A stretch of DNA of 64,000 nt from Ophiostoma sp. CBS 140.51. Its lineage: Eukaryota > Ascomycota > Sordariomycetes > Ophiostomatales > Ophiostomataceae. Positions 27,701 to 38,797 of this stretch are shown in pieces. The stretch lies in NCBI GenBank assembly GCA_029298735.1, contig JANSLP010000017.1, positions 1 to 64,000 on the forward strand, in the 5' to 3' direction. A program made the translations under genes and the position numbers. Within the stretch, counting starts at the first letter, position 1; every line of letters begins with the position of its first letter. The notes beneath the pieces were generated by a model. It was not told the DNA's origin and searched no databases. It worked only from the letters and a program-made list of their open reading frames with translations.

Positions 27701-27929
27701 AAACCGGCCTTCTGTGCCACTGAGGAGCCATTCCCTGCGCAGCGCTGGGGAGTCTTTTTTTTTCACTGTATCGCCGTTCTGTATGACCGCATCTCTGTAT
27801 CTTTGCATCTGCTAACCTTTCATCGGCCTCGGCGGCACCTGGCTGTAGGTTGTCTCCGTATTGGAGTAAATCTTCACTTCGAGCTTCCGCACCAGGCGAA
27901 TACTCCTTCTTAATGCGTAGCTCGCCCAT
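24712..27929 (-). CDS. LIG4: DNA ligase IV (non-homologous end joining)
   Basis: The ATP-dependent ligase that seals double-strand breaks in non-homologous end joining, in the nucleus with an Xrcc4/Lif1-type partner. Two exons (27929-27817 and 27664-24712) give 1021 residues. The splice joins EADE(R) to YPNRPHNHSTTLLFSELF, a conserved start of the ligase. The catalytic motif I lysine lies in EEKLDGERMQ near residue 333. Further nucleotidyltransferase motifs are LILDGEMITWD, EGLVLKNP and WIKVKPEYM. Two C-terminal BRCT regions are visible: one contains FCVLSEATKP and IIRPVWLLDCV, the other ends VVNTSWVDDSWK. A linker with RRPTKKAKLG is a possible nuclear signal. No break is seen. Confidence 0.95.
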
Positions 27930-29486
27930 CACTTCACTGTGCTGTGGCGAGATTACATGTGGAATTGGATATGATGATTGCTTTCGCCGCTCGTAAATGG
28001 ATCACCGCGGTGCGATGTGTTGAGATATCACTCCGTATTCATTGACGCGAATAAAGCGAACTCGACGCGTGTTAGGCAACTGCCGACCGTGAAAGTTAGG
28101 GAGACCGATCGCCAATTCACGTGATCGGTCATTGGCTGTATTTAAGCTCCGCAGCAAACCAATGCCGACGATCGAGCAGGATTCTTCTTGCAACCTTCAC
28201 GTAAGAAGTACTTTTATGAGCCATTATTTTTTCCTCATATCTTTCCTGCTCTCTTCTGAGCTCCTCGTCATTAAGTTTCCATCGAACTCATCCTCGACAT
28301 TTGATGAAAACATGAAAATGTGCATCTTTTATTTATGAACGCCGTTATTGCATGTCTCGCAGCTCTGCCCCACTCTTATACCTGTAAAAGTACCTTCTAT
28401 TGCGGGATGACAATAAAAAAAAGTTTATTAGTTTGGAAGAGCTTGGCCGGGCTAGTTTGCTAGCTACCAACCATCGCCAATCATGACATCACTAGTACTT
28501 GAGCTTCAGCTTTTCATCACACAAATTCGTGCGATCGCATGGCAGCCCAGACAGCTGAAACAGCCAACTGATATTGTGCGCTGGCTGGAATGGCGGCAGC
28601 CACACTGGCTGCTCCGACAGGGAAGAGATCCTCGATCGCACAAGCAAGAAACCAACTTCCGATCTTCCCTATGAAAGGTCGATTACGTCTCGCCGTGGAT
28701 CAATACGTCGTCGTACACCCGCTCAACACGCAGACACGCGCGACACGCCACAATTGGCTGGCCACATCCACAGGCACAAGTACCGTTGGGGCCTAGCTAG
28801 ACCACTGAACGGTTTCGGCTTTGAGGGGCCCTGGCGTACAGCCCAGGCGTCATCGCTGTTCTAGGTCGCCGATCTTCGCCCAGAGCAGTTGTAAGTATCC
28901 TTTTCTTTTCTTTTTCTTTACCAGTTAATCACCCTGTATAGTTACCAGTTACCAAGGGCACTGGTGCGCTTTGCGTCTTCAACGCCTTTTACACACTCTG
29001 ACACATTCGTCATCGGTAGGACATGCAATTTACCGCTCCTTGGCTCTCGGGCCTGACACATGTGGCCTTTGATTCTAGCATCGCACAACCGCACGCACCA
29101 ACAAAGAACTTTTTGGATAGATGGGCGGCGGCCTGTCGATTTCGGTCTCGCTCATGACGTCAACCACTTCGTCTGTTCTGGGCGTCATAGGATGAGACTG
29201 GTGGGCAGACAAGGTGAAGCTGTCGCTGTTGTTGGTCTAGACGCAACAAGCAAGGGAGATTGAAGAGCGAGGGATGTGTATATAAGTCGTGGGCCATATG
29301 GGCTTCTCATCAAGGTTGCAATGCGAATTGGATAACTTATTTTTTCCAATTGTTTCTTCAATCCTGCACTGGTCAACACACGGCCACCAGTGCATCTCAT
29401 CAACGACTACTACTCCTCCTATACGAATACCATATTGTGCTATCGCTTTCTCCACTACACTCTTTACTCTTCTCTTCATTGCAGCC
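27930..29486. other. Gene-free interval between LIG4 and the HAM1-like gene
   Basis: About 1.56 kb containing two divergent promoters. Short plus-strand frames around 28480-28860 have no domain. The final 100 bases before the ATG at 29487 are C/T-rich, as in other leaders in this window. No tRNA or other RNA gene was recognised. Confidence 0.4.
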
Positions 29487-32320
29487 ATGGCGTCGACAGG
29501 TGTCAATCGGCCGACCAATGTCCGGCAGCGGGACGAGGACATCGACCGTAAGCTGCAGCTCTATGGCATCGTCAGCGCCTTCCAGAACGGCAAGATGCCG
29601 TCCAATGACCAGATCGACGCAACCTTGAACAGCTTCATTGCATCCAAGGCTCTGTCCAGCCCGTCCAGCAGACTCTCCTCTGAAGGCCGGGCACTGGTTG
29701 CTGATTTCCGTGATGTTGTCAACCAGGCCAAGCTGCTTCTGCTGTCCAAGAACAACGGCAACCTGCTACAGGATTTCATCTGGAAGACCAGCCGTCACGA
29801 CTACGCAAGTATTGATGTCCCCGGCGCGCCTGTCTCCAAGGATGTGGCCAAGCAGGATGGTGACAGGGCCCTGGAGGGACTCAAGACCCTCGGCAACCTC
29901 CTCATCACAAACGGCCAATTCCGCAAGCTTTGTAAGTTGCTCTTCCCCTGCCCACCATGCGCGCTCTACTTTAGGGCTCTCAAAGAGTTTTGAAGAAATG
30001 GTAAATTCCTAACAAGTCAACCCTGATAACAGTGAAGGATTCGTCGGTCCTCTTCAGAGATATTCTCGCCGACTCTGCATCCAAGGCCACTTCTGTCGTG
30101 CGGCCGTCGGACGAGGCTTTGGCCCAGATCGACGAGCCTGCTCCGGATGATACCTGGCACGACACCCCAAACTTGTCAAAGAACGACCTGAAGAACCGCA
30201 CCAAGGGTCTCTACAAGAAGAACAACCAGGGCGACGCTGGCGGTGCGTCGTCGGTCGACGCGCAGAGAGCAGATGAGCTGCAGGGCGAGGCCACGGAAGC
30301 CGCTCAGAACAAGACCGCCGAGTATCGCGACCGTGCTAAAGCCTACCTCCGGTCGAAGGTTCCCCAGGAGCGCAGAGACCAGGCTGTTTGGCGCCTCAAG
30401 GTAAGCTTCTCTGTTGCGAGGATCTAGAATACGAAGTGTATTGTTGGGCCATCGCTAACACCTCGCCAGAAAATGATCATTGAGTGCCAGCAGCACCCCG
30501 AATACCAACAGGCCATCCAGACACTGCTGGATCTGGCTGAACGCTACCACGGCCATGCCAAGACGGCCACCGCCAACTCGAGTGGTGTTGTTCAGCACAC
30601 TCGCGGCCGGCTGTCGGAGGCCGAGGAGGACCTGAAGACGTTGATTGAGCGCTTCGCCAACGGCACGTCAACGGACAACCTCTGGAGCTCTATCAATGAA
30701 ATGTACAAGTTGGCCGACAACGACCAGGAATTGCACTCGTGGTTCAGCAAGGTCGACAGCTTCCTTCGCCGCTGCCTCCAGGAGAAGGGCTTTGTTCTCG
30801 AGGATGCCTCCACCGAGGAGTGGAACCGGCTCTACGACCACGGCAACTATCTCCTGCGCGAGAAGTACCGCCCGCAGACGGACAACGTCGCCGACCAGGT
30901 CAAGTTCCTTGCCGACCAGTTCGACAAGGACGCCCAGAATCAGGCTTTTGCCAAGTCCGTCAACAAGCTCTTCTATGACTTGGGTAACGATGAGAACGGC
31001 AAGCAGACATTCAAGCCCCATCTCGTCAAGGACTTGACAAATGTCATTATCCCTGCTGCCCTTGAGAGCATCGCCTACATCCCCATCCCTCGCATTGAGT
31101 ACTCCGACAGCCAGGTCGATGCCGTCATTGAGAACCTGGTGCTGGAGAGCGACAACTTTATGCCCAACGTGCTCGAGATTTACAACGACAACTACGTCTC
31201 GTGGGGCCGCAAGCTCGGCAAGGTTGGCAAGAACCGGCACTCGGCCCAGGTCAACGTGTCTGGCATCCAGATGGATCTGCGCAACGTGAGCTACTACGTC
31301 AAGAGAAAGGAGGGATTCCCCTCTCTGACGGATATTGGCATCTTCAGTGTCTTCCTCTCTGGCAAGGGCTTTAGCTTCAAGCTTGGTCTCAGCACCGCCG
31401 AGCCCGGCAACCGCGAGCATTTCTTCAAGGTCAACAAGGTGGATGTTGACATCGACAACCTAAAGATCACGATGCACAAGTCGCAGCACAAGCTTCTCTT
31501 CACTGTCTTCAAGCCCATTCTCATGCGCGTGATGCGCCCCGTCCTGCAAAAGGTCCTCGAGAAGGCCATCCGGGACAACTTTACCGAGTGGGATGCTACC
31601 CTGTACGCTATCAAGAAGGACGCCGACCGCGCTGCACAGGAGCTTGCGGACCAGGCCGATGCCGAGGATGCCACCAACCCCAACGCATACAGCCGTTTCT
31701 TCAATGCCGCCAAGAAGCGCATGGACGACACCAAGGAGCGCAAGAAAGAGGAGGCGAAGAAGAAGGCGGACAAGGCCAGGAAGGAGTTGGATGACAAGAA
31801 GCTCAACATCGCCTACACCAAGGAGGACAGCATCTTCCCTCGCATCAACCTTCCTGGTGGCTTCAGCTCCAAGGCCTCTCACTACAGATCGATGGCTCGT
31901 GAGGGTGACGACTGGCAGAGCCCTGTGTTCACGCTCGGCTCGGCTGGCACTAGCAAGAACATCCCGAAGCCGCCGGTTGTTGAGAAGAAGGAGGCTCCTG
32001 CTACCAATGGCAACCGCGTGAATGGAGTGAATGGTGCGGGCCGCACCAACGGTGCTACCAACGGCTACCACGGTACCAACGGCGTGAACCAAGCCAACGC
32101 TTCTGGAGTCTCGGCTGCCCCGTTGGCCGTTCCGGTCGCGGTCGTTGCTCCTGCCGGGTCTGGCGCGTTGTCGTCTAACGCAGGCTCCGGCTACGGTGAC
32201 GGCATTGCCCGGACCTCCGGCACGGTCTACGACACGCCGACTGCTCTGACGGGGGCAGCTCAGGACGGTGTGCAGAGAACCACTGGCGTTGTGTCCTCTG
32301 TTTCTGGACGCCCTATTTAA
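29487..32320 (+). CDS. HAM1-like protein (TULIP/BPI-type lipid-binding family)
   Basis: A large fungal protein of the HAM1_N/HAM1_C type (formerly DUF5923 and DUF4449), whose C-terminal part resembles BPI/TULIP lipid-transfer folds. Three exons (29487-29931, 30033-30400, 30470-32320) give 887 residues. The N-terminal half is helical, with repeated SEGRALVADFRDVVNQAK and QQHPEYQQAIQTLLDLAER type segments. The central part carries YIPIPRIEYSD, FMPNVLEIYNDNYVSWG and NVSYYVKRKEGFPSLTDIG, typical of the family. A K/E-rich coiled coil (about residues 640-690) and an Asn/Gly-rich low-complexity tail follow. The molecular role is not established for most members, and lipid transfer at membrane contact sites is inference. 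Confidence 0.8.
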
Positions 32321-32703
32321 ATGATTGTGGTTAGGATGATACCCGGTGTATTTTAGGACCTGTGTGGTCGTTTTATCTGTTGCCTGTTCGATGTTTTTGT
32401 CCTTTGTTTTCATCTAGTACGGCATCGTAATAGTTTTTAGTTATACCGCCTTCTGTCGTTAGTAATTTATTTTACCTCATTTCAATCTCAAAACTTGCAA
32501 TTTATTTTAATATATTTTGATTCGTAATTCGTGACATGTGATAATTGATTAAACGCCTTGCTTTTTGCCTCCGCTGCTCCCACAAGCACTATAACATTAC
32601 CACACCAGCCTGGAAATGGATGTGAAAAGATAGAACGCTTTTATCAAATACTATACAAGATGGTGGTGTAGCCAGGAAGTCATCCAACCGACCGCGGATC
32701 ACG
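32321..32703. other. Convergent 3' region between the HAM1-like gene and EDC3
   Basis: About 380 bases between two stop codons facing each other. The DNA is A/T-rich (ttatttta repeats near 32466-32520), as expected for overlapping 3' UTRs. No coding potential is seen. Confidence 0.4.
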
Positions 32704-35318
32704 CTATACAGAATCGTCGTCCATTTCTAATCCGCGATACTTCATCTCCAGTACCCATTTCTCGTCAAAATCGACACCACGGCGAATTTTCGTGCCAGCC
32801 TTCTTCCACACTGCAGCACCCAGGCCAATGTCGGCAACAAAAAGCCTCCAATCCAGAGCTTGGTCATCGGCCACTGCCACATCCCCTGCTGCAGGGTCTC
32901 CCATTTCTGCTGCGGCCATTGCTTCAAGTAGGCCACGTTTGGGGGCTCCCAACGCAACGACATAACGAGGGCGCACGTACAGCCGCGCACCGTCAATAAT
33001 GCTGACATACCCAGAGCTCGGGTCAATACCAGTGGGTACGTCGACTGCGAGAACAAATGCCTCGTTTCGATTAGCCCATTCCATTAATTCATAAACGGTA
33101 GCCTGGTCTCCAGTCCGTAGCTCGTCAAAGGACAGAACGAGCCCAAGGAGGGCGTCAATAATCAGCGTAACTGCCGGCACCTTGCCACTTGCCGCAATTC
33201 GTGGCGTATCGATGGTGAGCGTAGGGATGACCGTTTTCCGAAGGTGTTCAAACAAATCGCTTTTGTTGTAGACACGACCGCCGAAATTTCGATAAAGTCG
33301 GATCTGTTGGCGAAGATCGTCTAGAATCTCGCGCTCCCCTCGCTCGATGCCAACGACGCACAGAAGCACATTGATTCCCTTGTTTCGTAAATGCCTGCCA
33401 CCAGCCACGGCCCTCGTGCCAGATTTGTTGTTACCCGCCAAGATGACAATTGTCGGAGCCGGCGCACTGTGTGCTAACTGCCCGTTGCCATGCAAGTCAA
33501 CCTGTCCTAAGCGGATTTTGTTCGCTGGGTCGGAAAGAGTTTCAAGGGCCACTTCCGCAATACCACGGCCGGCATTTTCTGCCATCATGTCCTCTGTGAG
33601 GCCGAGCTCGTTATGCGCAATGTTCTCAACATTGAGCATTTGTAATGCCGACACGGTCTCAAGGCGTCGCTCTGAGGGTAGGACATAGAAATGCTGCGAT
33701 GCGGAGAACGCGGATGACGCTTGCTAAAATGAGAGCAAAGAACGTATTAGCAACTATGACAAAAGCATATTGTGGCCGGAATACCGCTCTGGGCAAAGCG
33801 AACGACATGAGGCCCCCTGAACAGAGCAAGAGAGAGAGAGAAATATGGACGTACAGCAATAGAGTTGACTCTTGAAGGGCCCTGCCCAACAGTACCGGCG
33901 CTGGCTTTTCGCGATTGTGACCGCCGCGTGGTCGATACTTTGCTTTCACCTCGGCGCGATCCTTGCCGGCTTCCTAACTCGCGGCCACTCAAGCGATCGC
34001 CGCCACCCATCCCACCGCTAGCACCGACGCCTGGTGCGACCGCCGTGTGTGTGTCATCGGCTTCGCTGTTCCAAAAGTCCCGTGACACGGACTGTGGCTC
34101 TTTCGTGATTGTCTTCGATGTGATCGTGGACGACGGCAGGGGCGTGCCAAGGACATTCTCTGTATGGTGATAGTTTTTGCCTCCTGCGGTTCCTGGTTTC
34201 CGGTTATGTGTGACCAGTCGGTCGGCGTCATCAATCTGGTCGTCTTTACGCATCTGATCAAACAGGGTGCGCTTGTCGAACTTTGCCAGGCTTTCCTCGA
34301 AATCAAAATCCCCCATCTCCTGTACGTCGGTGACGTCCTCCGATGCCCACCCGTTGTCGTTAGTGGATTTTTCGCGCCGTCTGTTGGATTTCTTCAAAGA
34401 GTTGAATGGTTGGAAAGAGGCTGTGCTTTGTAGCATGGGCGTATTTCTCCAGCCCTTCCCCTTCCCGGGTTGTTTTGACCGTTCCGGTGTCAAATCTACA
34501 CTCTCATTTGCCTCATTGTTTCTGGCGCCTCGTTGTTGGCGTTGGCGCCTTCGTGTCTTGGGCGTACCTTCATGGTGCGGGTTAGCTTCGAAGGTAATCG
34601 ACGGTGCAGCCGTCTTTTCCGACCCAATATCGTTGGTGTTTGCGTTGGATTTGTCAGAGAAAGAGGGTATCGCGTTTGGTACATGCAAGATCCCTCCCAC
34701 AGCGGCCCTTTGAGATGTAGAGGTGGTATTCCGTGATGTATCTCGAACAGAGGCACCGGGGACTCCGTATGCTGGCGGTGTCAAGTTGGGTTCGTCGGTC
34801 GCAACACGGCGCGTTTGGCTGGCTGACCTGTTCTGGCTAAGACCAGAGTCCGGCCGTTCAGAGAGAGGTCTGAATGAAAGTATGGCTGGGTCACTAAGGA
34901 CAGGCGTAGCAGATTTCTTTCCGGGTTGTGTGGCATGGGCGGCAAGGGCGACAGGTACTGCATTCTGAGTGGGTGTCCCTGGAGGCGGAGGGAAAGAGTA
35001 ATGCGGGTCTTTGCTGGCATCGAATATTTCGGCAATGTTCGCAGGGTCGACGACAATGTGATGGTGCCACGTGTGGCTGTTGAGGGACCAAACTGCGACA
35101 TGTTAGGAGAATGAAGCTTTTGGAGGGGAAGGGAGAGGATAGGGGAGCAATAAGGCGAGCCCAGGTTCTCTTTGGAACGTGAAGTTGGGAAAACAAGACG
35201 TACCGTTGCTGAGTGTCAAACTTTGACCGGCTTCAACACCTGTAACTGATCCGTGTAGTCGTTCCGGTGGGTTGCGCAGCTCTACCACCACGACCATCTG
35301 CAGGAACTCGCTCGCCAT
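32704..35318 (-). CDS. EDC3: Enhancer of mRNA decapping 3
   Basis: A P-body scaffold that activates the Dcp1-Dcp2 decapping enzyme. Three exons (35318-35204, 35092-33855, 33723-32704) give 790 residues. The N-terminal LSm domain starts MASEFLQMVVVVELRNPP and continues across intron 1 with NVWSLNSHTWHHHIVV and IAEIFD. A long disordered region follows. The FDF motif is in GDFDFEESLAKFDKRTLF. The last exon encodes the YjeF_N dimerisation domain, beginning QHFYVLPSERRLETVSALQ and including LAVDVPTGIDPSSG. Intron 2 (33854-33724) joins VNSIA to QASSAF at phase 0. Domain order LSm-FDF-YjeF_N is diagnostic. Confidence 0.93.
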
Positions 35319-35896
35319 GGCTTAGGTTGTGGTGGGTGGATGACTGTGACAGGGGAGAGGTGACGCTCCTTTTTGAGGCGTGTTTCCTTGCAGGGAGGTA
35401 GCAGAGGCAAAGTAAGTCTCGCAGAGGTAAATATAGTCAAGAAGTAAACAGGACGAAGAGCCAACCCGCGCCCGGCGAACTTGATCTTGAGGAAAGAGCG
35501 AGTTGAGAAGTTGTCAGTGCAGGGAAGGAAGCATGCTTTGGCCATAGTAATAGAGTTCAAGTTAGGTTTGTCTTAGCCATGCGCCAAAATCTTATCGATT
35601 AGAACAGTGTAAAACAGTGTAAATAGTGCAACAAAACCTTTGTATTCACCTATTGCGCACTGGCTTGCACATTGACAAGAAAATGAGTTATTGAATGAGG
35701 GCCTCAGAAAAACAGTAAAATGACCGGCATGTTTTGATATTCTCCCCTTGTGTAAACCTATGAATGTAGTGATTAAGCAGTGAAATAATTGAGTAGTTAT
35801 GCCGTGGCCTAAAATCCATATATGAAAAACTCCTTGCTGGGATCATCCCCCATGTACTCCGTGTTTGTAAACCATTCAGCAACATCTTCATCCGTC
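35319..35896. other. Interval between EDC3 start and PIF1 stop
   Basis: About 580 bases containing the EDC3 promoter. The part nearest PIF1 (about 35809-35895, minus strand) contains a frame coding an acidic sequence ([10 protein letters not shown], then YMGDDPSKEF) that could be an alternative last exon of PIF1. This is treated as a finding. A TACTCCGTG motif lies inside it at 35855-35863. Confidence 0.4.
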
Positions 35897-38797
35897 TTAG
35901 CCTGTTCCGAATGCGGCCGCCCTGGCAGTCTTATGTGCCAGAAGAGGCATCTGATCTGCCGTGACTGAAGTTTTGTTGGTGAACGCCAGGATGGATGCGT
36001 TGCCACGTTTGCCCTTTAAAGCAGACTCGGCGCTAGATAACTTGCCATAGAACCCAACAACCTTGGGATGCGCCATCACCTTGTGCTTCTCGAACCTAAG
36101 CACCTGGAGGCCGCGCTTGGTTGTGGCTCGACTGAGCGCAACGTATGCTTGGCCCTTTTCAAACACCCTGCCAAGATCGACCTTGACACGTTCTAGCGTT
36201 TGTCCCTGAGCTTTGTGGATCGAAAGAGCCCAAGCTAGAATCAAAGGCAACTGGGTGCGCGAGGCCTGAACAATGCCGTTTGGCAGCTCCGACTTCCACT
36301 CCTCTGGACGGATAAGAATACCGCGCGTGGAGCCACCTATTCCATGGAACAGGACGTAAGGATAAAGACGGCCGCTGTTCCCGGGATTCCCGCCGCCATT
36401 GCCCGCCAAGGTATCGCTGTTCAGATAGCTATTCAGAACACTGGTCCTCTTCTTGACATCGGCGTCGGCAAGCACAGAAGAGATGTCGAGATTCATATAC
36501 TCGCTCTCAGTCATAAATTTCTCGACTGTGCCAAGAGAGCCGTTGACGAGCGATTCGTCCATGTTCTTGATCAACATGACTTGAGCACCAACGCGGAGTT
36601 CCAGCATTTTGGGCGCCATCATATTTTGAAGGAGCTTTTCACGGAGCGCAGGCTCGCCCGTGTCGAGTGCTTCGTAGTACATGGACTTTTGGCCCAGCCC
36701 GCGCAGCCGCCGTTCATTGGAGCTCTCAACCTCTTGGCGGGTGGGAAACCTGTAAAAGAAAACCGTAGTCAGCAAAGGGGCGCACACAAGGGTAGAATAG
36801 GAAATAGACAGGGTGTATAAACATACAGTTCTGTCACCTCGAGACCATCATCGAACTGAAGAGGTCGGGCCAATGACTTGAACGTCTGCACAGTCTGTTC
36901 GCTGATCTGGCCAAGCCGCATTTCGTTGAGCATTTGTGCAAATTCTGTTCCGAGAGCGAGTCTGCTGTTAGTAAATCTCCTACTTGCAAATCAATGAGCC
37001 GCGGCAAATGAGGGGGATCTCGAATAAAAACGAACCCGGATCTTTCTGACGGAACACTTCGGTTAGGCCGATGGTGTGGTCAATAGAATCGCTCCATGTC
37101 GAGGCCTCAAAAGCGAACTTCACATCACGCTTTTCACGGTCGGGAACGGGAGGCAGTTGGAAGAAATCGCCAGTCAGAACGAGCTGAATGCCGCCCCATG
37201 GACGCCCGTTCTTGCGGATAGTACGTCCAATCTGGGAGAGCTTGTCGAATAGATCTCCGTCGACCATGGAAATCTCATCAATGACGAGCGTTTTTGTCTT
37301 CAACCAGCGATTTCTGGCCTTTTGGTTTTGCCGGATCTTGCGGATGAGGGTGCTTGCATCTTCTTTGCCAAGACCAATGCCAGCAAAGCTGTGAAGTGTC
37401 ATGCCACCGATGTTGCAGGCCGCCAAACCGGTCGAGGCCGTGATACCGAGCTGCTCTGGTTCCTTGGCGTATTTTGTCCGTAAGTCTTCGATGATTGCTC
37501 TCATCAGGACCGACTTGCCTGTGCCGGCCGGTCCTGTAAAGAAGACACTTGCCTTTTTGAAGCAAACAAGGTTCTTGACATGCTGCTGCTCATTGCTCAA
37601 AGTAATGGGCCCAGAAGGCATCGGCAGCGAGCTGACTTCGCTGAGAAGATCGTACGAGCTTTTGGCTTCGGGCAGGCCAGTACCATCCAGGTCTACAGGT
37701 GTTTGCTTCCTTGATAGATCCTTGAGTTGCTTTTTCTGGGCCTTGACTGCACTGGCGGAAGCATCCCATATTGCTCCCATAGGCTTTGGTGCAGGTGTTG
37801 CAGAGCCATAATTTGCTTCTTGCACCGCTGGCTTTGACCATGTCTTTGGCATCGTACGCTTCTTCTTCAGCGGCTGAGGCGACGTGCTGATACCAGTGCT
37901 ATCCGACGAGGCACGTTTTGAGGAGCCAGAAGCAGCTGGACCATCATGTTGTGCTGAGGTGGGCGGTTGCGATGGCCAAGAGGACGATGCATTGGAGCCT
38001 GCAGCTGGCACTGTGGATGATGGTGGTGTCTTTGCTGGGGGTAGAGCACACGGGATGTCAAGGTCAAGGTTCTCGTCGTCGGCAAAGTCGTCTGGGCAAA
38101 CGCCAAGTGCCCACAGCTCCTCCTCGGTTGCTTCTGTCAAGCCGCTCATTTTTGGAGCAGCGGCCATGAGCGGTTCCTCCGTAAACGAGTCAGACTTGCC
38201 ATACAGTGTTGCAAGGCTGCTTGTGTTTGTACGTCCCGTGTTCGTGGCCGCGAAGGACGTGTTTGATGAGCGCTGTTGGAAAGGCTTAGCTGCTATTGTC
38301 GGCCGAGGTTTGGGCGGGTTGAATGCTGGCTGGCGCTTGAAGATCGAGGCTTGGAACGTGCCAGTCGAAGTAGGCCGCTTGTAAAAGGTGTCGATAGAGG
38401 CATTGTGCGGGCCGGAGGAGGAGGCCGAGGGTGACTTCTTCAGGTCGGCGGAGGCTTGCACTCTCTTTTCCTCGGATGCGGCAGCAGCAGGCCCGCCGGC
38501 CGGAATGGGCCCCTTTGCTGCTCGGGCGAACATTGTCGTGGCTGCGACAGAGGCAGTACTGCTGGAGAGGCAGATACAACGAACGGCGTGGTGGGAGACG
38601 GTGCGAGGAGTAATGGCAGTTCGTCGTGCTGACCCCCCTACGGCTGCAAGTCGGAGGTGCAAAACGGATGACACGCCCGTCTTCATGCAGACAGTGGGTT
38701 GGATGACAATGCGGTCGTGATTGTTTTCGTGGCAGAGCCGTGTGGAGGGCTCGAGGAAACGAGAATAAAGGCACTGATAGGGTGTCTGGGTTTCCAC
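35897..38797 (-). CDS. PIF1: PIF1-family 5'-3' DNA helicase
   Basis: A superfamily 1B helicase that acts in mitochondrial DNA maintenance, telomerase removal and G-quadruplex unwinding. Three exons (38797-37036, 36944-36827, 36749-35897) give 910 residues. A long disordered N-terminus precedes the motor. Motif I is GPAGTGKS (about 422-429), then [13 protein letters not shown], the Walker [34 protein letters not shown] and FRQKDP(EF). Near the end are GTVEKFM, the [20 protein letters not shown] motif and [19 protein letters not shown]. Alternative starts at Met38 and Met89 exist, which would suit dual mitochondrial and nuclear forms as known for yeast Pif1 (inference). Intron 1 uses an uncommon GTTCGT donor that is supported by conservation on both sides. 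The C-terminal end is uncertain. Confidence 0.9.

Noticed and set aside
33747..33857. Read-through end of the EDC3 middle exon
   Set aside because: The frame past 33855 is intronic. Joining 33855 to 33723 restores the conserved YjeF_N start.
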